Source: Theobroma cacao (taxonomy: Eukaryota; Streptophyta; Magnoliopsida; Malvales; Malvaceae). From it: a stretch of 64,000 nucleotides of DNA. The DNA is taken from assembly GCF_000208745.1 (NCBI RefSeq), contig NC_030854.1:23281920-23345919 (forward strand). Reading direction: 5' to 3'. A program made the translations under genes and the position numbers. Shown piece after piece: positions 1 through 13,355 of the stretch (positions within the stretch are counted from its first letter, which is position 1; the number at the start of each line of letters is the position of its first letter). Under the pieces are notes generated by a model. That model was not told the DNA's origin. It made no database searches and saw nothing but the letters and a program-made list of their open reading frames with translations.

Positions 1-1375
1 CAATCATGAAATAAATATGTGTTCACCATGCAGATTTATGCATTAACTTCATGCCATGATTTTACATTACAAAGCTTATAAGGGTTTTGAAATGGCTTTT
101 GAGAACATAACTCAATTTTTAAGTGATTTTACTAAACTGGGAGATTCGAGAATAGGCCGACCATCACTTCGGTTAAGTGTGACCCTCGTGCACAAGTGAG
201 CTCCAACTAGAGAACTTTTGGGTCGTTGACAGGTGGTTAGGCGTGGTAGGGGCCACGGCTTGTGATATTACACGTGGCTAGGCCACCAGTGATATACGCG
301 ATTGTGATCGCTTGATTTCTCTAATGTCGGCCAATATCATTGAGACTGCCATGGCATGTGGGAATTCGGTGGAAGAACTGCTCCCGGATGTTATTACGTG
401 ATAGCGGGACCATGGGTTTTATTTCTATTCCCTACTCGAGAGTGGCATCTCTTTGGGTTTTCAAACTCGTATTTCTATGCATGGTGAAAAATTATGAGAT
501 TTCCCGCAGCTCTCCTTTTTATACTATGACATTGGATTTAACTCCTCACGTACAAGGTGATTTGTGATTTGCGTATAATTTGGAATGATATTTGAATTTA
601 TGGGAGCTTGCGCGATTGTATTGATTGGATTGAGTAAAGCAGTTAAATGATTTCAATGGCGAAAATCTTTTATGTACACTGGTTTTAAATCAATATTTCA
701 ATTGATTTGATTTGAAAAAGGTTATTGATCATTTCGACGTGGAAACTTTTATCTACCTTGGATTCGATATACTGAGTGAAACAAATAAAATGCATAAGAA
801 AATTCTTGGTTTTATATATAAGGCACAAACTTCCGTTTGAATTAAATTGTTTATATAATCTTGTATTTGATGTTCAAGCTTATCTGCCTTATGCTTATTT
901 CCCATCTACACCCTATTCACGGAGTCTATGATCATTGAGTCTGTGAGACTCATCCCCTCATTTCCTTTTGTAGATAAGTAAACCGCTCGAGTGCACTATT
1001 CAGCACACCAAGACTTACTGCAACATAAGTAATTGCATTTCTTAGCCTTCTATTCCGAGGCACTCCACTGTTAGAGGTCAAGTTGTAGCACTTTGTCTAT
1101 AAATATGTATATGGATAGTGGTTTTGATATAAATGACAAGTTGGAGACTTTAGATTTCATTGTATATATACTTATGATTATATGACTTAAAGGTCGAATT
1201 GATTATTATGTTTATGGTTCAAATCTTGACACTGTAGCATATGGATTAAGCATTAATATGGTTTAGTGGTCGTGTATAGTGAGTTATCGAGAATTTTCAT
1301 TAAGGCTTGTTCACGACTTGGTGGGATCTCTCGAAGGTCTTAGACGCCGGTAGCAACCGAGGAGGGGTCGTTACA
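1..1375. repeat. LTR-like fragment, 3' end at 1375, 5' end outside window
   Basis: Non-coding sequence that ends in GGGTCGTTACA, an LTR-like terminus. The stretch around 885-970 (Cttatttcccat..., gagtctgtgagactca) is closely repeated just after this terminus at 1381-1450, so two copies of one repeat family sit back to back. I infer that one LTR inserted into a relative. The left end lies outside the window, so a target duplication cannot be tested. The short reading frame at 340-567 has no recognisable content and I do not treat it as a gene. Confidence 0.45.
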
Positions 1376-1484
1376 CGTTTTGCTTGTTTCCCATCTTCAC
1401 CTCGCTAACTGAGCCAATGATCACTGAGTTTGTGAGACTCACCCCACCACTCTATTTTGCACATTAGTGATCGACTGTGTGCAA
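1376..1484. repeat. Second copy of the same LTR-like repeat, interrupted by a solo LTR
   Basis: This piece repeats the motif at 885-970 (gagtttgtgagactcacccc) and then stops at the insertion of the solo LTR at 1485. The sequence resumes after the duplicated TGCAA at 3016-3020 with ccttagtgaagttcagc. The empty site can be read by removing 1485-3020. Confidence 0.45.
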
Positions 1485-3015
1485 TGATAACTCTATGATA
1501 TAGAGTTATTTGGACTTAATTTTAATAGTAATTTAACTTAGTTCTTGTGATAATGTATAGAAATTAGTAGGTTTTATTTAAATAAATTTAAATTAGACAA
1601 TTGAGGGGAGTGAATCTAATCTTAGTTAATTTTATGATTAATTTGGTGTTAATGTGATTAAGATAGGTTGTTATTGACTTATTTGTGCTTTTGTAAGTGT
1701 TGAATGGAGGAAGAATTTTACTGGAAGAAGAAGAGCAATTTTAAAGTGTAGACCTCCACTATACATGTTTCAGTATTTCAGCCATAACTCTTTATAAAAA
1801 GCTTCAAATGAAGTGATTCTTGACCATTGCAAAGCTAAAAGAAAAAACTACAACTTTCATGTTTACTACTTCTCCCAATTCGGCTTGGTAGGTGGTCTAA
1901 AATCTTAATGAAGTTAAAGCACTATAATAGTCCTAGAACAATTATGATTTCTGTTATTTAAATTGTCAAGGCCGCGACCCACGTAGTCTAATGAGGAAAT
2001 CCTGATTGGAATTGACTTCTTTCTTCACCCAACTTGGCCTAACTTCAAAGCCCTATAAAAACAACCTTTCGAAGGACTTTTAGAACGAAACACCAGATTG
2101 AAAGCTAAGAATCAAGCCGCAAAGTCATTGAAACTAAGAAGAATTTGACAGATTCAAGGACATTTGGAGATCAAGAATACAATTCGTGGGTTTTTCTATC
2201 TTATTGTTATTCTATTATTTTTTTTTTGGTTTTGTTTTTAAATGTTTAAACTTTATTTGATGATGATGTGTGACTTGATGGGGAACTAAATTGTTTATCT
2301 AAGATTATGATTAAACTCAATATATAGTTTGATTTATTTATCTCTCTTTTGGTTATGTTTGATGGATTTAAGTTGTTTATTTTATTCTATTCTTAATGCT
2401 TCTGATTACTTAATCACCAATTAGATTGAATTGAAAACCTAGGTTAAAGCTTGATGAAGGAGATTTAGGTAGACCTTGAATAGAATAACGTATGATCGAA
2501 TGCACTTAGTTGATTAGGTGATTTGATTTGCATATACGGCAAACATATAGCTATAAGCCATACATAGCCAAAATTAGAGCACGAACTTAATGAATCTTTC
2601 TTCAATTTAATTTGCATAAACATATAGTAAATTAATTGAGAGAGGTATTTTGATGAGAAACTCGACAGAGGCTTGTAAATAATTTAGGACTCTAGGTTAA
2701 CAACTTAATCCATTAAACTGAGTTAAGAGAGAGAGAGAGAGACAATATTCAGATGAAGTATTGAGGGATGTCATAATCTTAGGTCTGGTAGTCACTCGAA
2801 TTTAATAAAATAATTTTTCTGATAGATTTTAGATTAGTTTTAGTTATTAGTTTCAATTTTTCTTTTTAATAATTAGGTTGTTTGGATAAGATTAGAGTGT
2901 TAAACTTTTAGTAGTTAGCAATTATGAATTAATTCAATTCTCTGTGGGAACAAATTCTACTTACTATTATTTTGCTTGTTAAAGATATGTGCACTTGCGT
3001 GAGAAATCAACAACA
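1485..3015 (+). mobile_element. Solo LTR, family H, copy 1 (target duplication TGCAA)
   Basis: The element begins TGATAAC, ends in CAACA and is flanked by identical TGCAA at 1480-1484 and 3016-3020. No internal retrotransposon sequence is present, so this is a solo LTR of 1531 bp. The first 25 bp form an imperfect hairpin (ATAACTCTAT followed by ATAGAGTTAT). Two further copies in the window (11563-13256 reversed and 14382-15935) share both termini and a conserved internal stretch around 1750-1840 (tccactatacatgtttcag, agcttcaaatgaagtgattc). Solo LTRs form by recombination between the two LTRs of a full element. Confidence 0.9.
2726..2742. repeat. GA microsatellite
   Basis: Uninterrupted AG/GA dinucleotide run inside the solo LTR at 1485-3015. 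Confidence 0.9.
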
Positions 3016-3020
3016 TGCAA

Positions 3021-4064
3021 CCTTAGTGAAGTTCAGCATCCACCGCTTGATAGGTAATGGCATCTCATAGCAAATTTCCTCTCTCGTGTTGCTCCACTTC
3101 TAGTAGTCCTTAAGGTCAAGAGATTTTAGGTACCTGCCCTTTGTTGTAAAATGTAAAACAAAAATATATATAATGATGAAATGTATTGTATTGAGTGAAT
3201 ATAAGCCACTAATGAATTTGTAATGGTTATGAGATTTCCTAGACACATTTTGTGGTTTGTTGAGTTCATGATTTACAGAGGTTTGCTCGAGTCTCGTGGG
3301 CTTCACCTGTTGCACTCGTGTATCAGTAATGGCCCTCGAGTTTAGGTCGTTGCATCCTCCATGATCTGACCTTTTTCGTCTTCTGAGTCCGCATTGTTTG
3401 GTATGGTCCCCTTGTCGTCCTGCATTAATACGTTTCAATACGAGGATTTTGGTGTTCTATCTTGCACTGAATGGTTATGGTCGATTGTGTCATTAGGCTC
3501 CCACACTTTTCAATGGTTTCCAGCCTTACTCTTCCTCTTTTAAATCCAACTCTAACAAGTTCTCTCCCTAAGGTTTGATCAACATTCGTTGGAGGGACTC
3601 CTGCCGAGTCCGCCTCTCTGCAAAGTCGAAGCTAGGTTTTATTGAGTTTTGTTGTGAGTTAGCAGAGTTTTGCTAGCGTGCACCGAGTTATTTTTTTTCA
3701 TTGATAGTATTTAATCTAACCTTTTGTTTGGATACAAGATAACATAGTTTACACTAGAAGTATCAACTAGACACTTGGCAAAAATTTATTCATGTGGCAC
3801 TAAAAGAGGCACAAAGAGAGACAGAAGATTTTTGTTCATATTTTATCCATTTTTTTCTCTTATTTTCTTTCTTTCCTCTTTTACTTTCCATTCGGTTGTG
3901 ACAAAAAAACTCAGCAAAGTTATGGTCATCAATCAAGCACACAATGTGATTGAACCCGGGTTTGGATGGCAGTGTTTGATCATTCGCCAATATAGTCCAG
4001 TATGGTCAGCCAATCCAAACGTTATTACTTTTTTTTATTTTTTATATATAGAACAAAACTTATT
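3021..4064. other. Unassigned sequence between two solo LTRs
   Basis: The first part continues the repeat interrupted at 1484. The rest has no recognised domain or long open frame. Two short opposing frames near 3775-4089 are low-complexity (poly-F and poly-K) and look like chance. Confidence 0.4.
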
Positions 4065-6848
4065 TGTCAAACCCTGTTCTATAAAATAATTACGACGTCA
4101 TTTACATGCTCAATAGAATGTTTGCATATTTAAGAAGTTCAAGGAATCGTTAAAAGATGATATTGCCCCTAATGGTACCATTAAGTCGATTAAGCCTCGA
4201 ACTAGTTCAAATAGGAATTTTAAGGTGAAATTAAGAGTTTCACAATTCAGGGGTGATTCAAAATGGTAATTCGGAGTTCGAGGATCAATTTGGAGTCAAA
4301 CCGAAATTTTCACTATCTAGGGGCAAAATGATCATTTGCCACTTGGGGACAAAATGAGAATTTATAGAAAAGATTTGTTGGCCCCATTTGACTTATTGGA
4401 GTATGATTTGAGTATTGGAGTATGATTTAAGGTTTAGAAGTGAAAAATTTTAATTCTGATATAATTTTAAGTATAGGGGCAAAATGGTAATTTTGCCACT
4501 CCAGGGGCAAATCGGTAAATTTTCACCCCTGACACTTGTCAAGACCAAGGGATTTTATTCATCATGGAAATGGATAAACATGAGAAATGTGTGGTGGAGA
4601 ATTAAAGAATTAAAAGTCAAATATTTAAAATTTGAACCAATAAGGAAATGCCATGTGTCATGTTTTTATTATTTTATTATTTCTTTATAAAAAGGTAAAA
4701 TATCAGCCCATTTCTCCCATAGTGATCAGCCAAACCAGAAGAGAAGAGAAACCAAGGAAGAACAAACCTTAAGTGGGAAAAATCAAAGAGAAAGTGTTGG
4801 AATTCAAGGATTTGATCAATCAAAGGTAAAATTTCTTTGATTTTGCTAGTGATTTACCTTACCCATGCATTTTTCCTTAATTTCCATGGTTAAATTACAT
4901 GTTTTCATGATGAATTCATGGCTGGTCAAAATGGGTATGGAGAGAGAATGATCTTGGATTGGTTTGATTTTTAGGTTTGTTAGTGTTTTTAGGTGATTAA
5001 TGATGTGTAGCATTAAAACAAGTGAAGAAAACCACCAAAGGTTTGGAACCCATCAATAGCCGAATTCTCTAAGTGAATAATGAGGAAGAATGGGATGTTA
5101 TTCTAGGTGATTTGATTAAGAAATAATAGTTTTTGGTGTAGAAATTAATGAATTATGGAGAGAAAATTAAGGAGGAAAAATCACGGAGTTAATGTACCAT
5201 TGTTGGCCGAAAGTTCCAAGAAGAAAAGTAAAGATAAATTTGCTTAATTGTGTGTTAATTAGTTGTGCTTGGTGAATTGAGGAATTGGAAAAGAAATGGA
5301 GCAAGTTGGAGTGAAATTGGACACATTGGCCAATTTATCGGATGAAAAATTGACTTAGGCCAATACCGGGTCTAGATGGCTACCCGTGCATTTTTCATTT
5401 CATATCATGCATATATATATCGAGCTTGAAATAGCTTACGACTGTTAGACACAATTTAATTGGAATATGTGTCATGGATTATGGCTAGGTGGTGAGCCAT
5501 TGGATATGGGTAAAGGACTGTACCCGCGGACTGAAAATGTGAGTATTTCTACTCCTAGAACTGTGAGTAAACCTATTATTGTCTGAATTATCTAAAGTGA
5601 TTTTTATCCGATTTTGTGATTTTATGAAAAATGAGTTTAAATGGTAAATCTTTATGTTTTATAAACAAAATGTGATTTAATAAAATGATTTCATAAAATT
5701 GTCTTGAAATTGAATGATGGCTTTGAAAATTTGAGTAATTGGAGACCATGTGATTTATTGTAAATTATGATTTGAATTAAATGGCTTGCGATAAATTGGC
5801 ATGATTGGCTGAATTTATACCTGTGTTGAAAAATATGAACTGTCTGTTTTGCCTTGATAAATTGGTTAGTAATGTAATTGCCATGCTATGCCATTGAGAT
5901 TTGATCAATTGGTGGATTAAAGATTAGCTACTGCAGTGGTGGGGGGTTCCGTGGACCAGCCTATTAGAGGGGCACAGTAAACTCCTTTATATTCTCACCT
6001 CGGTCGTAGAGACGCGTAGGGATCTCTTGAGGTGGGCTTTTTGAGTGCACTTCACATTAACCACCGTGTGAGAGTGAGCCTCAGCCAATGCCAAGGAACG
6101 GCTATGTGTCAGATGCGAAAATATGTTTATGGGTATGGGACATTTAACAGCCTTGGCGTTCTCAGTGGGATACCTTGACGAAGGTACCCGTGAGAATGAT
6201 TTTGGCAGGAGCCAAGTTTTGAGAAATTCACGAGCCATATTGATTAGTTGGTTGAAATGAATATTCGTGTTGTGAAAAATTTACTAAAATGAACTATTTT
6301 TAATTGTCTCTCTTTACTCGCCTTTAGATAGTTTAGATGGTGTCTGTTTACTCACTGAGATTATATAATCATAATCTCACCCCTCTTCCTATCTATTTTT
6401 CAGGCTCAGGACAGTTTGTTGATAGTTGATTAAGGCGAGAATTAATCTCGGAGTTTCATCTTAGAAAGTAAGGGTTCGTAGCCCTACACCTTCTTGGTCA
6501 GTTAAGGACCCACGTGTCACTGTACAAGAAATTTTATACTTCAGTTATCTGATTTAAAGTATGTATGAACATATTTATCTTTTACACCATGTTTTTGGCG
6601 GGTTTCGATATTTTTGAAGAAAAATGACAAAAATGCCTCTGTGAGCTATAAAATAATATTTTATTGTTTTGATTTGGAAACGACTTATGATTTCTTGAAA
6701 TGCGAAATTTAATAACTGTCGCTCACCGGGGAGATGCGGAAGCTGATGCTAAGCCTTGCGGGATTTCGATCGGTATTCGGGGTAATGAGTGCCTATCGAG
6801 ACGTCGCGGCAATTGTCACGGGCCCGATGGAAGTTCCGGGTCGTGACA
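4065..6848 (+). mobile_element. Solo LTR, family 1, copy A (target duplication TTATT)
   Basis: Begins TGTCAAACCC and ends GGGTCGTGACA, flanked by TTATT at 4060-4064 and 6849-6853. Length is 2784 bp with no internal region, so it is a solo LTR. Copies D, E and F share the plus orientation and copies B and C are reversed. The 5' part carries clustered near-palindromes built on GGCAAAATGG/CATTTTGCC (about 4320-4520). The 3' part carries a conserved GC-rich tail (about 6720-6848). Confidence 0.95.
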
Positions 6849-6853
6849 TTATT

Positions 6854-9800
6854 GCTTTAGTAGCGTGTAATCCTAAATATATTTTCTAAGAAATAACGAC
6901 TAAATTTTTAAATGGTTTTTTTTAAGAAATTCGTGCACAGAAACAGAAGAAAATGGGGAAACAAAAGAGGAAGTAAAGGTGTTCGCTATGAGCTCAGACC
7001 AAGTCCTTTCCAGCTTGAACCTTGAAGACCAAAAAATAGCTTGCATCACAAATTTATTATTAAAAAAAATTGTATTGAGTATTTGATTTAATTATTACTA
7101 CATGATTTTTTTTTCAAAGAGTAAGATTATAAATTTATTTTCTTTCAAATAAAAAACATAATTACAAATGATTTCAATAACTTTAAATATATTTGGGGTC
7201 AAGTAAAAGTAAACAAAAGTAAAAGCTTAGAAAGATTGAACAAGTATAGGGGAGACTGAGACAACAGATACCTTTTTTTTTTTTTTTGTTACCTTAGGGA
7301 AGGATTTATATGATTGAAAATGGTCGAAACGAGGATGGAGCAAATGCGGCGGAGAGCGATGCAAAAGTGTACGTAGAAACTACAAGGAGCCCTTTTCATG
7401 GCCCCATCATCAGAGACAGCGAGACACACTTTGGCTTTCGGGATATTGTTAAAGGCATTTCCAAAACCAGCCACACATGCATGCCCCATGAAAATACCGC
7501 CATTTCCTTTCCAATTTTTTCATTCTAGAAGACACCAAACAAAGAGTCTTCACTCATCAGCTTGATGTCACTACAAATACCAAAACCTACTCTTCATTAA
7601 TTTTCTCTTTTCTTTTTGTTTGGAGTTGATAGTGACTCAACAATTCACATTCACCTTATGACATGAAACTCTTTCACTTCTTCACTTGATTAATTTTTCA
7701 TGTAATATATTTCAATAAAACCATCGTATCAACAATGCTAGTAAACAACCTCAACGTAACAGATTCTTCATTTCCTATAAATCTACCCTTGTTATCATTT
7801 TCAAGATTGAACCTTGAAGGTAATGGTAGGTTTGAGAGACTACACCCCTGATTTGGCCTAATGTTTATTGTGCTAAATCTTTTGATCCATACATCAATTT
7901 CTTTACTATTATGACTAGATGTCATATGACTCATGCAATGGAATCTTGCTTTATCTTTGAAAAATAGTATAAAAGGAAGACGACTAGGGATTTCTTAGAA
8001 AAAACAAAATGGAAATTGAGGGGAGAGGGTGAGTGCATTTTCCAATATAATATACAGTCCTATTAAGTAATAGTAATAATAAAAGAATAATAAGGTTCAC
8101 TGAAAGTGCATATTGTCTTTTTATGTGTTTGGAATTTGTTTTCTTGGGTGGACCCACGGAAAGGTAACGTGCCCAATATTCATAATCCTCCTAGCTTGAG
8201 TGGTTTACAATTGTCTTCCTCATGACAAAGAAGTGTCGTTGAAAAGACATGGTTTCGTGTGAAATTATTTGGTTTATTAATTAATATATAATTTTTTATT
8301 TAAAAAATATATTTTTAATTTTTTCTTGAATAAAAAATCGGTTTCTTCTACTAATAATTTATAATATTTAAAAATATATAAAGCATTTTCCTAAAAAAAC
8401 TGAATTTCAAATATTTTAAAATTAAATACAAGATAAGAGATCAAACAAGGAACAATAATATAATGTTTTTTTGAAATATAGGTACAATAATACAATTATT
8501 AGGGGACGTGTAGTATGTTGCATGTGGGACACTTTTCTTATCATTTAATTGGGTGCAAAAACATCCCAACATTTAGTTAAAAAAAAAAAACAAACCAAGG
8601 GGAAGTACTCCCATGGTAATCTGCTTCACCGATATAATCTAAATTTATCTTTGCAGAGGGAAGGATAGAACATTTTCTTTTGTTTCAAATTATATATCCT
8701 AGCCGTAGCCCGACCCTCTCTTCTTCGCCGCTCCTAGAAACCATTTAAACTTTAGCATTAAATACATGACGTTGAATTTAGAGATTAAGTAAGGGTAGCC
8801 AAGCTTCACATATTTTAGCCTTAGTGAAAGAAGAAAATTTGGAGATTGTTTGATCTTCTTTCTTCTGATGAAGCAGCCTGGACTTTTACAGGCTCAGGAT
8901 TCGAGCTTTGCCTACTTTCTGCTACCATTTGTTTTGCTATGAAACAAACCCAATATGAAGCCTCAACAGAAACCCAGATAAAAACGTTGCTGAAAATCAA
9001 GAAATTAAAATTTTGATTTAAAAAAACTCAACAAAAATTGGCAGTTTTTTCAATTATTTGGTGTTTGAACTAAGTTTGGGTTAATTTAATATGACCATAA
9101 TTATTAGTTTGAATCTTATTTGTTTAATCTATCTTTATTTTTTATATTTTTTATTTTAAACATTTTAAATATAAGCTTGTTCCTACTATTATTAAAAGCA
9201 TTTGTTATTTATTTTTTTTAAAAAAAATCATTAGTCAAAGAAGTTCAAAGACAAAAAATTAGAAAACTCTTTGGGTAATGTTTGTTTATTATTCTTGTAA
9301 TAATTCTAGGCATTATTACAAAAATTAATTATTTTAAATATTTATATGTATTAATTATAAAAACAAAAAATTAATAACTTAACATATTTTAATATTTAAA
9401 TAATTAGTATTCAAATATTATGTTATTATTTCATATTATTATTTACTAGTTTAAAGGATAAAATTTGAAAACTTAAAAAGAATGTAAGTTTATTCAACTT
9501 TATATTATTATACATAAGGATAATTCTATAAATTTACACTACATTCTCAGTAAAGTACTTCCAAACCAAACACTGTAATGTAATATTCTCAGCAATCACA
9601 TTCCTTGCAATCATCACTTTCACATGTATACCAAAAGCTGTAAAGTTATCTTCTCAGCAATCACATTCCTGTCAATCACATACCCAACAATCACATTTCT
9701 AGTAAAACACCAAATGCCACCATAGTTTCTAATTGTTGCCCAAATTTGTACCTCTTTTTTAGTTAATCTTTTACCAAATCAATCATATATTCAATATCAT

Positions 9801-9933
9801 GTTATTCTTGTCATGTATGTAAAGTTTTAAAGTAATTTTGTATTTGTATCATAGTTTAAAATTTTATAATTTTTTTTTGCTAATTTGTATTAAAAAATGG
9901 CTGCTCTTAAGCTAAGAAGTTGGTAGGTGCCGT
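6854..9933. other. About 3 kb with no recognised gene
   Basis: I find no recognisable protein domain, LTR terminus or RNA gene here. Two opposing frames of about 70 codons at 7289-7528 and a slightly GC-richer stretch near 8690-8980 could be remnants of unique sequence. From 9540 to 9720 there are about three loose copies of TTCTCAGCAATCACATTCC, which may belong to a small non-autonomous DNA element, but I could not find matching terminal inverted repeats. Confidence 0.35.
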
Positions 9934-10641
9934 TGTCACAAGTTGATGACCTAAGCACCTTATTGTGCGACCTTAAACACCCCTAACACACCCTGGCTAA
10001 CCTAAATAAACCTAGAAATTTCATTTTCGTCCCTTGGATGGAACACATACCATAATAAAAGAGTAGGAATGAGGCAAAAAATGCATATTCATAAGTAAAA
10101 AATGTATAAGAGAAACTTCATTACAATCTATACACTAGTTGAGGGGAGGAAAGACCCACTTACAGCACCACTTGCCCCCAAAAGGAAGAAGGGTTCCTTT
10201 TATAGCCACAGGGAACCCATTTAAAATGGTTTAAAACTTTGAAGCTCAAACTCAAATGCCCCTAATGGCTCTCCAATGGTCTTCGTGTGTAAACGAGACT
10301 CCTAAGTCATAGAAGCAATGCACTGCCTAAATTGTCCCTCATTAGTTGTTACACAATGTCCCTATTTGCTTGGGTTATGGCTTGGACCATTTACTTGCAC
10401 TACTTGTTGGTTTATCCCTCTAGGTTGGCCCTTGGCTTTCTCCTTGTTACACCATCAAAACATCCCTAGGCCTAGCCCTCGATTTGCTCCTAACTTGGTC
10501 CTTGTTTTACAAACCTTTGCTGCATCACCAAAACATCTTGGGTATTGGACCTTGGCCTACTCTTAGCTTGCTCCTTGTTGTGTAGACCTTTACTGCACAA
10601 TAAAAACACCTTTAGCATGGCAAAACTCACGGGTCGTGACA
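9934..10641 (-). repeat. 3' LTR of the 9934-13904 element
   Basis: Begins TGTCACAAG and ends GTCGTGACA on the plus strand. It aligns in order with 13356-13904, sharing phrases such as TAAGCACCTTA, GTGTAGACC and AGCAAAACT or GGCAAAACT near the end. It is about 160 bp longer than its partner. Confidence 0.8.
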
Positions 10642-10654
10642 CTTTCCCCCTCTC
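10642..10654 (-). other. Polypurine tract of the 9934-13904 element
   Basis: On the minus strand this reads GAGAGGGGGAAAG immediately before the LTR terminus TGTCACGACC, which is the expected position for priming second-strand synthesis. Confidence 0.75.
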
Positions 10655-11562
10655 AATCCAACAATGCCTTTAGTTCTTGGGGATGGTTGCCTTACTTTGC
10701 ATTTTGCTGACATCGTATGTTGTCATGTCGCAGCTTTTACCTTAAGCCCCGTGGTCCGCACATTGTTGCTCTTTGCGATGTTACCTTAAATGCTCTCATC
10801 TTGCATGTTGTCTTGTCGCATATTACTTCTTTAGGCATCATATTCTCACTTTGTTGTTTCTATTACGCCAGCTGAAGTTGCAGACTTGCTTCCCTTTACC
10901 CTAACATTTTTTGTCGTACAATAATTCAGCTAGTCTCTATGCTTAAGCTACAAGCTTGTTTCATTTTACCTCGACCTCTTTATTATGTAGGCATTTTGTT
11001 GATTTTTGTTGCCTCTCCCTAAGGCTCCCTTGCCCTACGTGCTATTACTACAAAGACCTTTTTGCCTTTAATGCTCTCACTAAGTGCATGTTGTCCCTTA
11101 ACTCATGTTGCTTCACTGGGTGCCTTTGACTTGGTGTGCTCTCACCTTTGGTACATTCACATTTGGTACATCGCTTCATTGGGCATATCTACCCTGACAC
11201 ATTGGTCTTACCCTCAAGCGTTACTACTTTCACCCTTTTTGGGCTTAAATGACTCCCATGCTCTTAGGCTTGGATTGTTACATTCCTTTGCCACTGTTGG
11301 TTGCCTTTCTTGGGCTTCCTAGACATGCTTCCTACACTCTTTTCCTTCTAGCTTTAGTAGTTTGTCACTATTGACCTTGGTCACTCCTTGACCTTGTGAC
11401 ACTTTGTTGTCATGTGCTATTGACCCTTTTAAAGTGCTTAGGGGATCTCACAACCCCTAGTTTAGGTTATGGCACACCCTACCATTGCATCAGTCTTCCT
11501 ATGCCTCTTAAATGGTGGCTCTTAGGACTTGCCCTTCTTAGTTGCCTGAGGGATCCCACACT
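10655..11562. other. Interior of non-coding LTR element
   Basis: T/C-rich sequence between the polypurine tract and the nested solo LTR. Frames of 70-86 codons occur (11062-11322, 11396-11608), but their composition follows the pyrimidine bias and they match no gag or pol motif I know. Confidence 0.5.
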
Positions 11563-13256
11563 TGTTACTGATATTACACACAAGCAAGAGCACATGTTGC
11601 ACAAGTAAGATAGTAGTAAGTATCGTCTTCATAAAGAATTATATCTAAATTCTTGCTAAATATTAAAATTGGGCACCCTAATCTTATCCAAGTAAATCTA
11701 CTTTGAAAAGTAATTAAAAACGAAATTTAAAATAACAAGGCTAAATTAAGGACTTAATGCTAAAAATTACTATTGGATTAGTGAAGTAAGACTTAGGATT
11801 GTGGAATTACTCTACCTTTCATTTGAATTTGATCTCCCTCTTTATACTTATATCAATAGGTTGGTTGTTAGTCTAGAGTCCAAATTTATCTACAAGTCTT
11901 TGTCGAGATGTTGTAAACATACCAATCATAATTAATTCTCCATATGTCTATGTAAATTAATTAAGGTAATATAACTAAGCTTTAGCTCTAAATTTGGCTG
12001 CACATTGTATTTAGGTATATTCCTATCCTAAATACTAATAAAATCAATTAAGCTCTAAGTGACGAGAACATATGCTATTCAAGCTCTTGATTTATTCTAA
12101 ACTCCCTTTATCAAGTTGCATTTAGAGACCCAACTCAATCAAATTGTTGATCAAGCAATTAGAAGCAAAAAGCATAGATTTGAAATAAACAACACAAAGC
12201 TAATTAATAAGAAGTAAAAGAGAGTTAAAATATTCAAACTACATGAAAAGCTCAACCACAATCCTAGAAAAAGATATTTAGCTCATCATATTTACAACAA
12301 AGTTTAATATTCTCAAACAACAAATCATTTCTACAATAAAAAGTAGAGAGAGAAAGAGAAAACTAGTGAGAGAATGAGTTGCTGTAGCTAATGAAACCCC
12401 AATCTTCCTTGATTTCTCCCTCTTTCCTCTTTTGTAGAAAATTGCTCTTTTTTTTTTTTTCTCTTGAAGGCTACTATGATGTTTGGCTTTTTAGCCCTAA
12501 AAGGCTCTTTTAAACTCCTCTAAATAACCCTTCGATTTAAAAGATCAGAGGGTGTAGATTAACTAGGTTAAGCATTGGCGCTATGGCGCCAACCTCCTAG
12601 CACCGCGATGTCGAGGCTGTTGCCTTGGGGTGACTTTGTTGATTGGGATGGTATTGTGGCGTTGAGTGCATGGCGCCGCAACATTGAAGCTACTATCCTA
12701 TAGCTTGCTTGGCTGAATAGAGGCAGCGTTGCTACACCTAGTGCATGGCGCCGCAATGCTGAAGCTGCTGTGTTGGTGTTCTATGCCTTCTAGCCTCAAT
12801 GTTATCCCCAATCCACTTCAGTCACTTCTCGCGTGATTTTGGCTATGATCCAATCGAAGCTAGGTGAAGTGATAAACACAAAAGTAGCAGACTTTTCGCT
12901 TAGCTTTCCAGTGGTCCAAAAATCATGACACTCGGACATTTGTAGCTTGAATTGCAATCAAGACACCACAACATATGTATTACACATTTACACCTATCTA
13001 ACATAGAATAATACATTACCGTTTCAACCCTTTTCATTTGTGAACCTTCAAATCAAGGAACTAAATCAATAGCAACTAAAATTAAACATTTTAACATACA
13101 AATGAACTAAAATAATTGAAATTAAATTAACTCAACATGCTTTTATTAATTTAAAGAAAAACAACTAAAACAACTTAAACTACACCTAAAACTCAAGAAC
13201 TTAGCCATTTTAATGCCTAAAATGTGACAACATAACTCTATGTAATAGAGTTATCA
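11563..13256 (-). mobile_element. Solo LTR, family H, copy 2, reversed, no clear target duplication
   Basis: Read on the minus strand it begins TGATAACTCTATTACATAG and ends in GTAACA, matching the termini of the copies at 1485 and 14382. It is 1694 bp and interrupts the interior of the 9934-13904 element. The flanks ACACT (11558-11562) and CACCC (13257-13261) do not match well, unlike the other solo LTRs here. Confidence 0.8.
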
Positions 13257-13340
13257 CACCCCTTAGATCTGATGCTGGGTCTCTTGCCATTCTCGCCTCT
13301 TGTCCTCTTGGGTTGAGCTTTCACTCTTTTTTATGTTGCC

Positions 13341-13353
13341 AACTCTGATACCA
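13341..13353 (-). other. Primer-binding site (initiator Met-tRNA type)
   Basis: On the minus strand this reads TGGTATCAGAGTT, the usual plant tRNA-iMet primer-binding sequence, separated by two bases from the LTR at 13356. It fixes the right LTR as the 5' LTR. Confidence 0.8.
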
Positions 13354-13355
13354 CT

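Noticed and set aside
3100..3438. A 112-codon minus-strand frame
   Set aside because: Low-complexity tail and no recognisable motif. It lies in repeat-derived sequence next to a solo LTR.
9270..9720. Possible MITE
   Set aside because: Repeated TTCTCAGCAATCACATTCC words suggest a DNA-element relic, but I could not find matching terminal inverted repeats or a target duplication.
6854..9933. Possible host gene in the longest stretch without identified transposons
   Set aside because: No reading frame above 80 codons, no recognisable domain and no consistent exon series on either strand.
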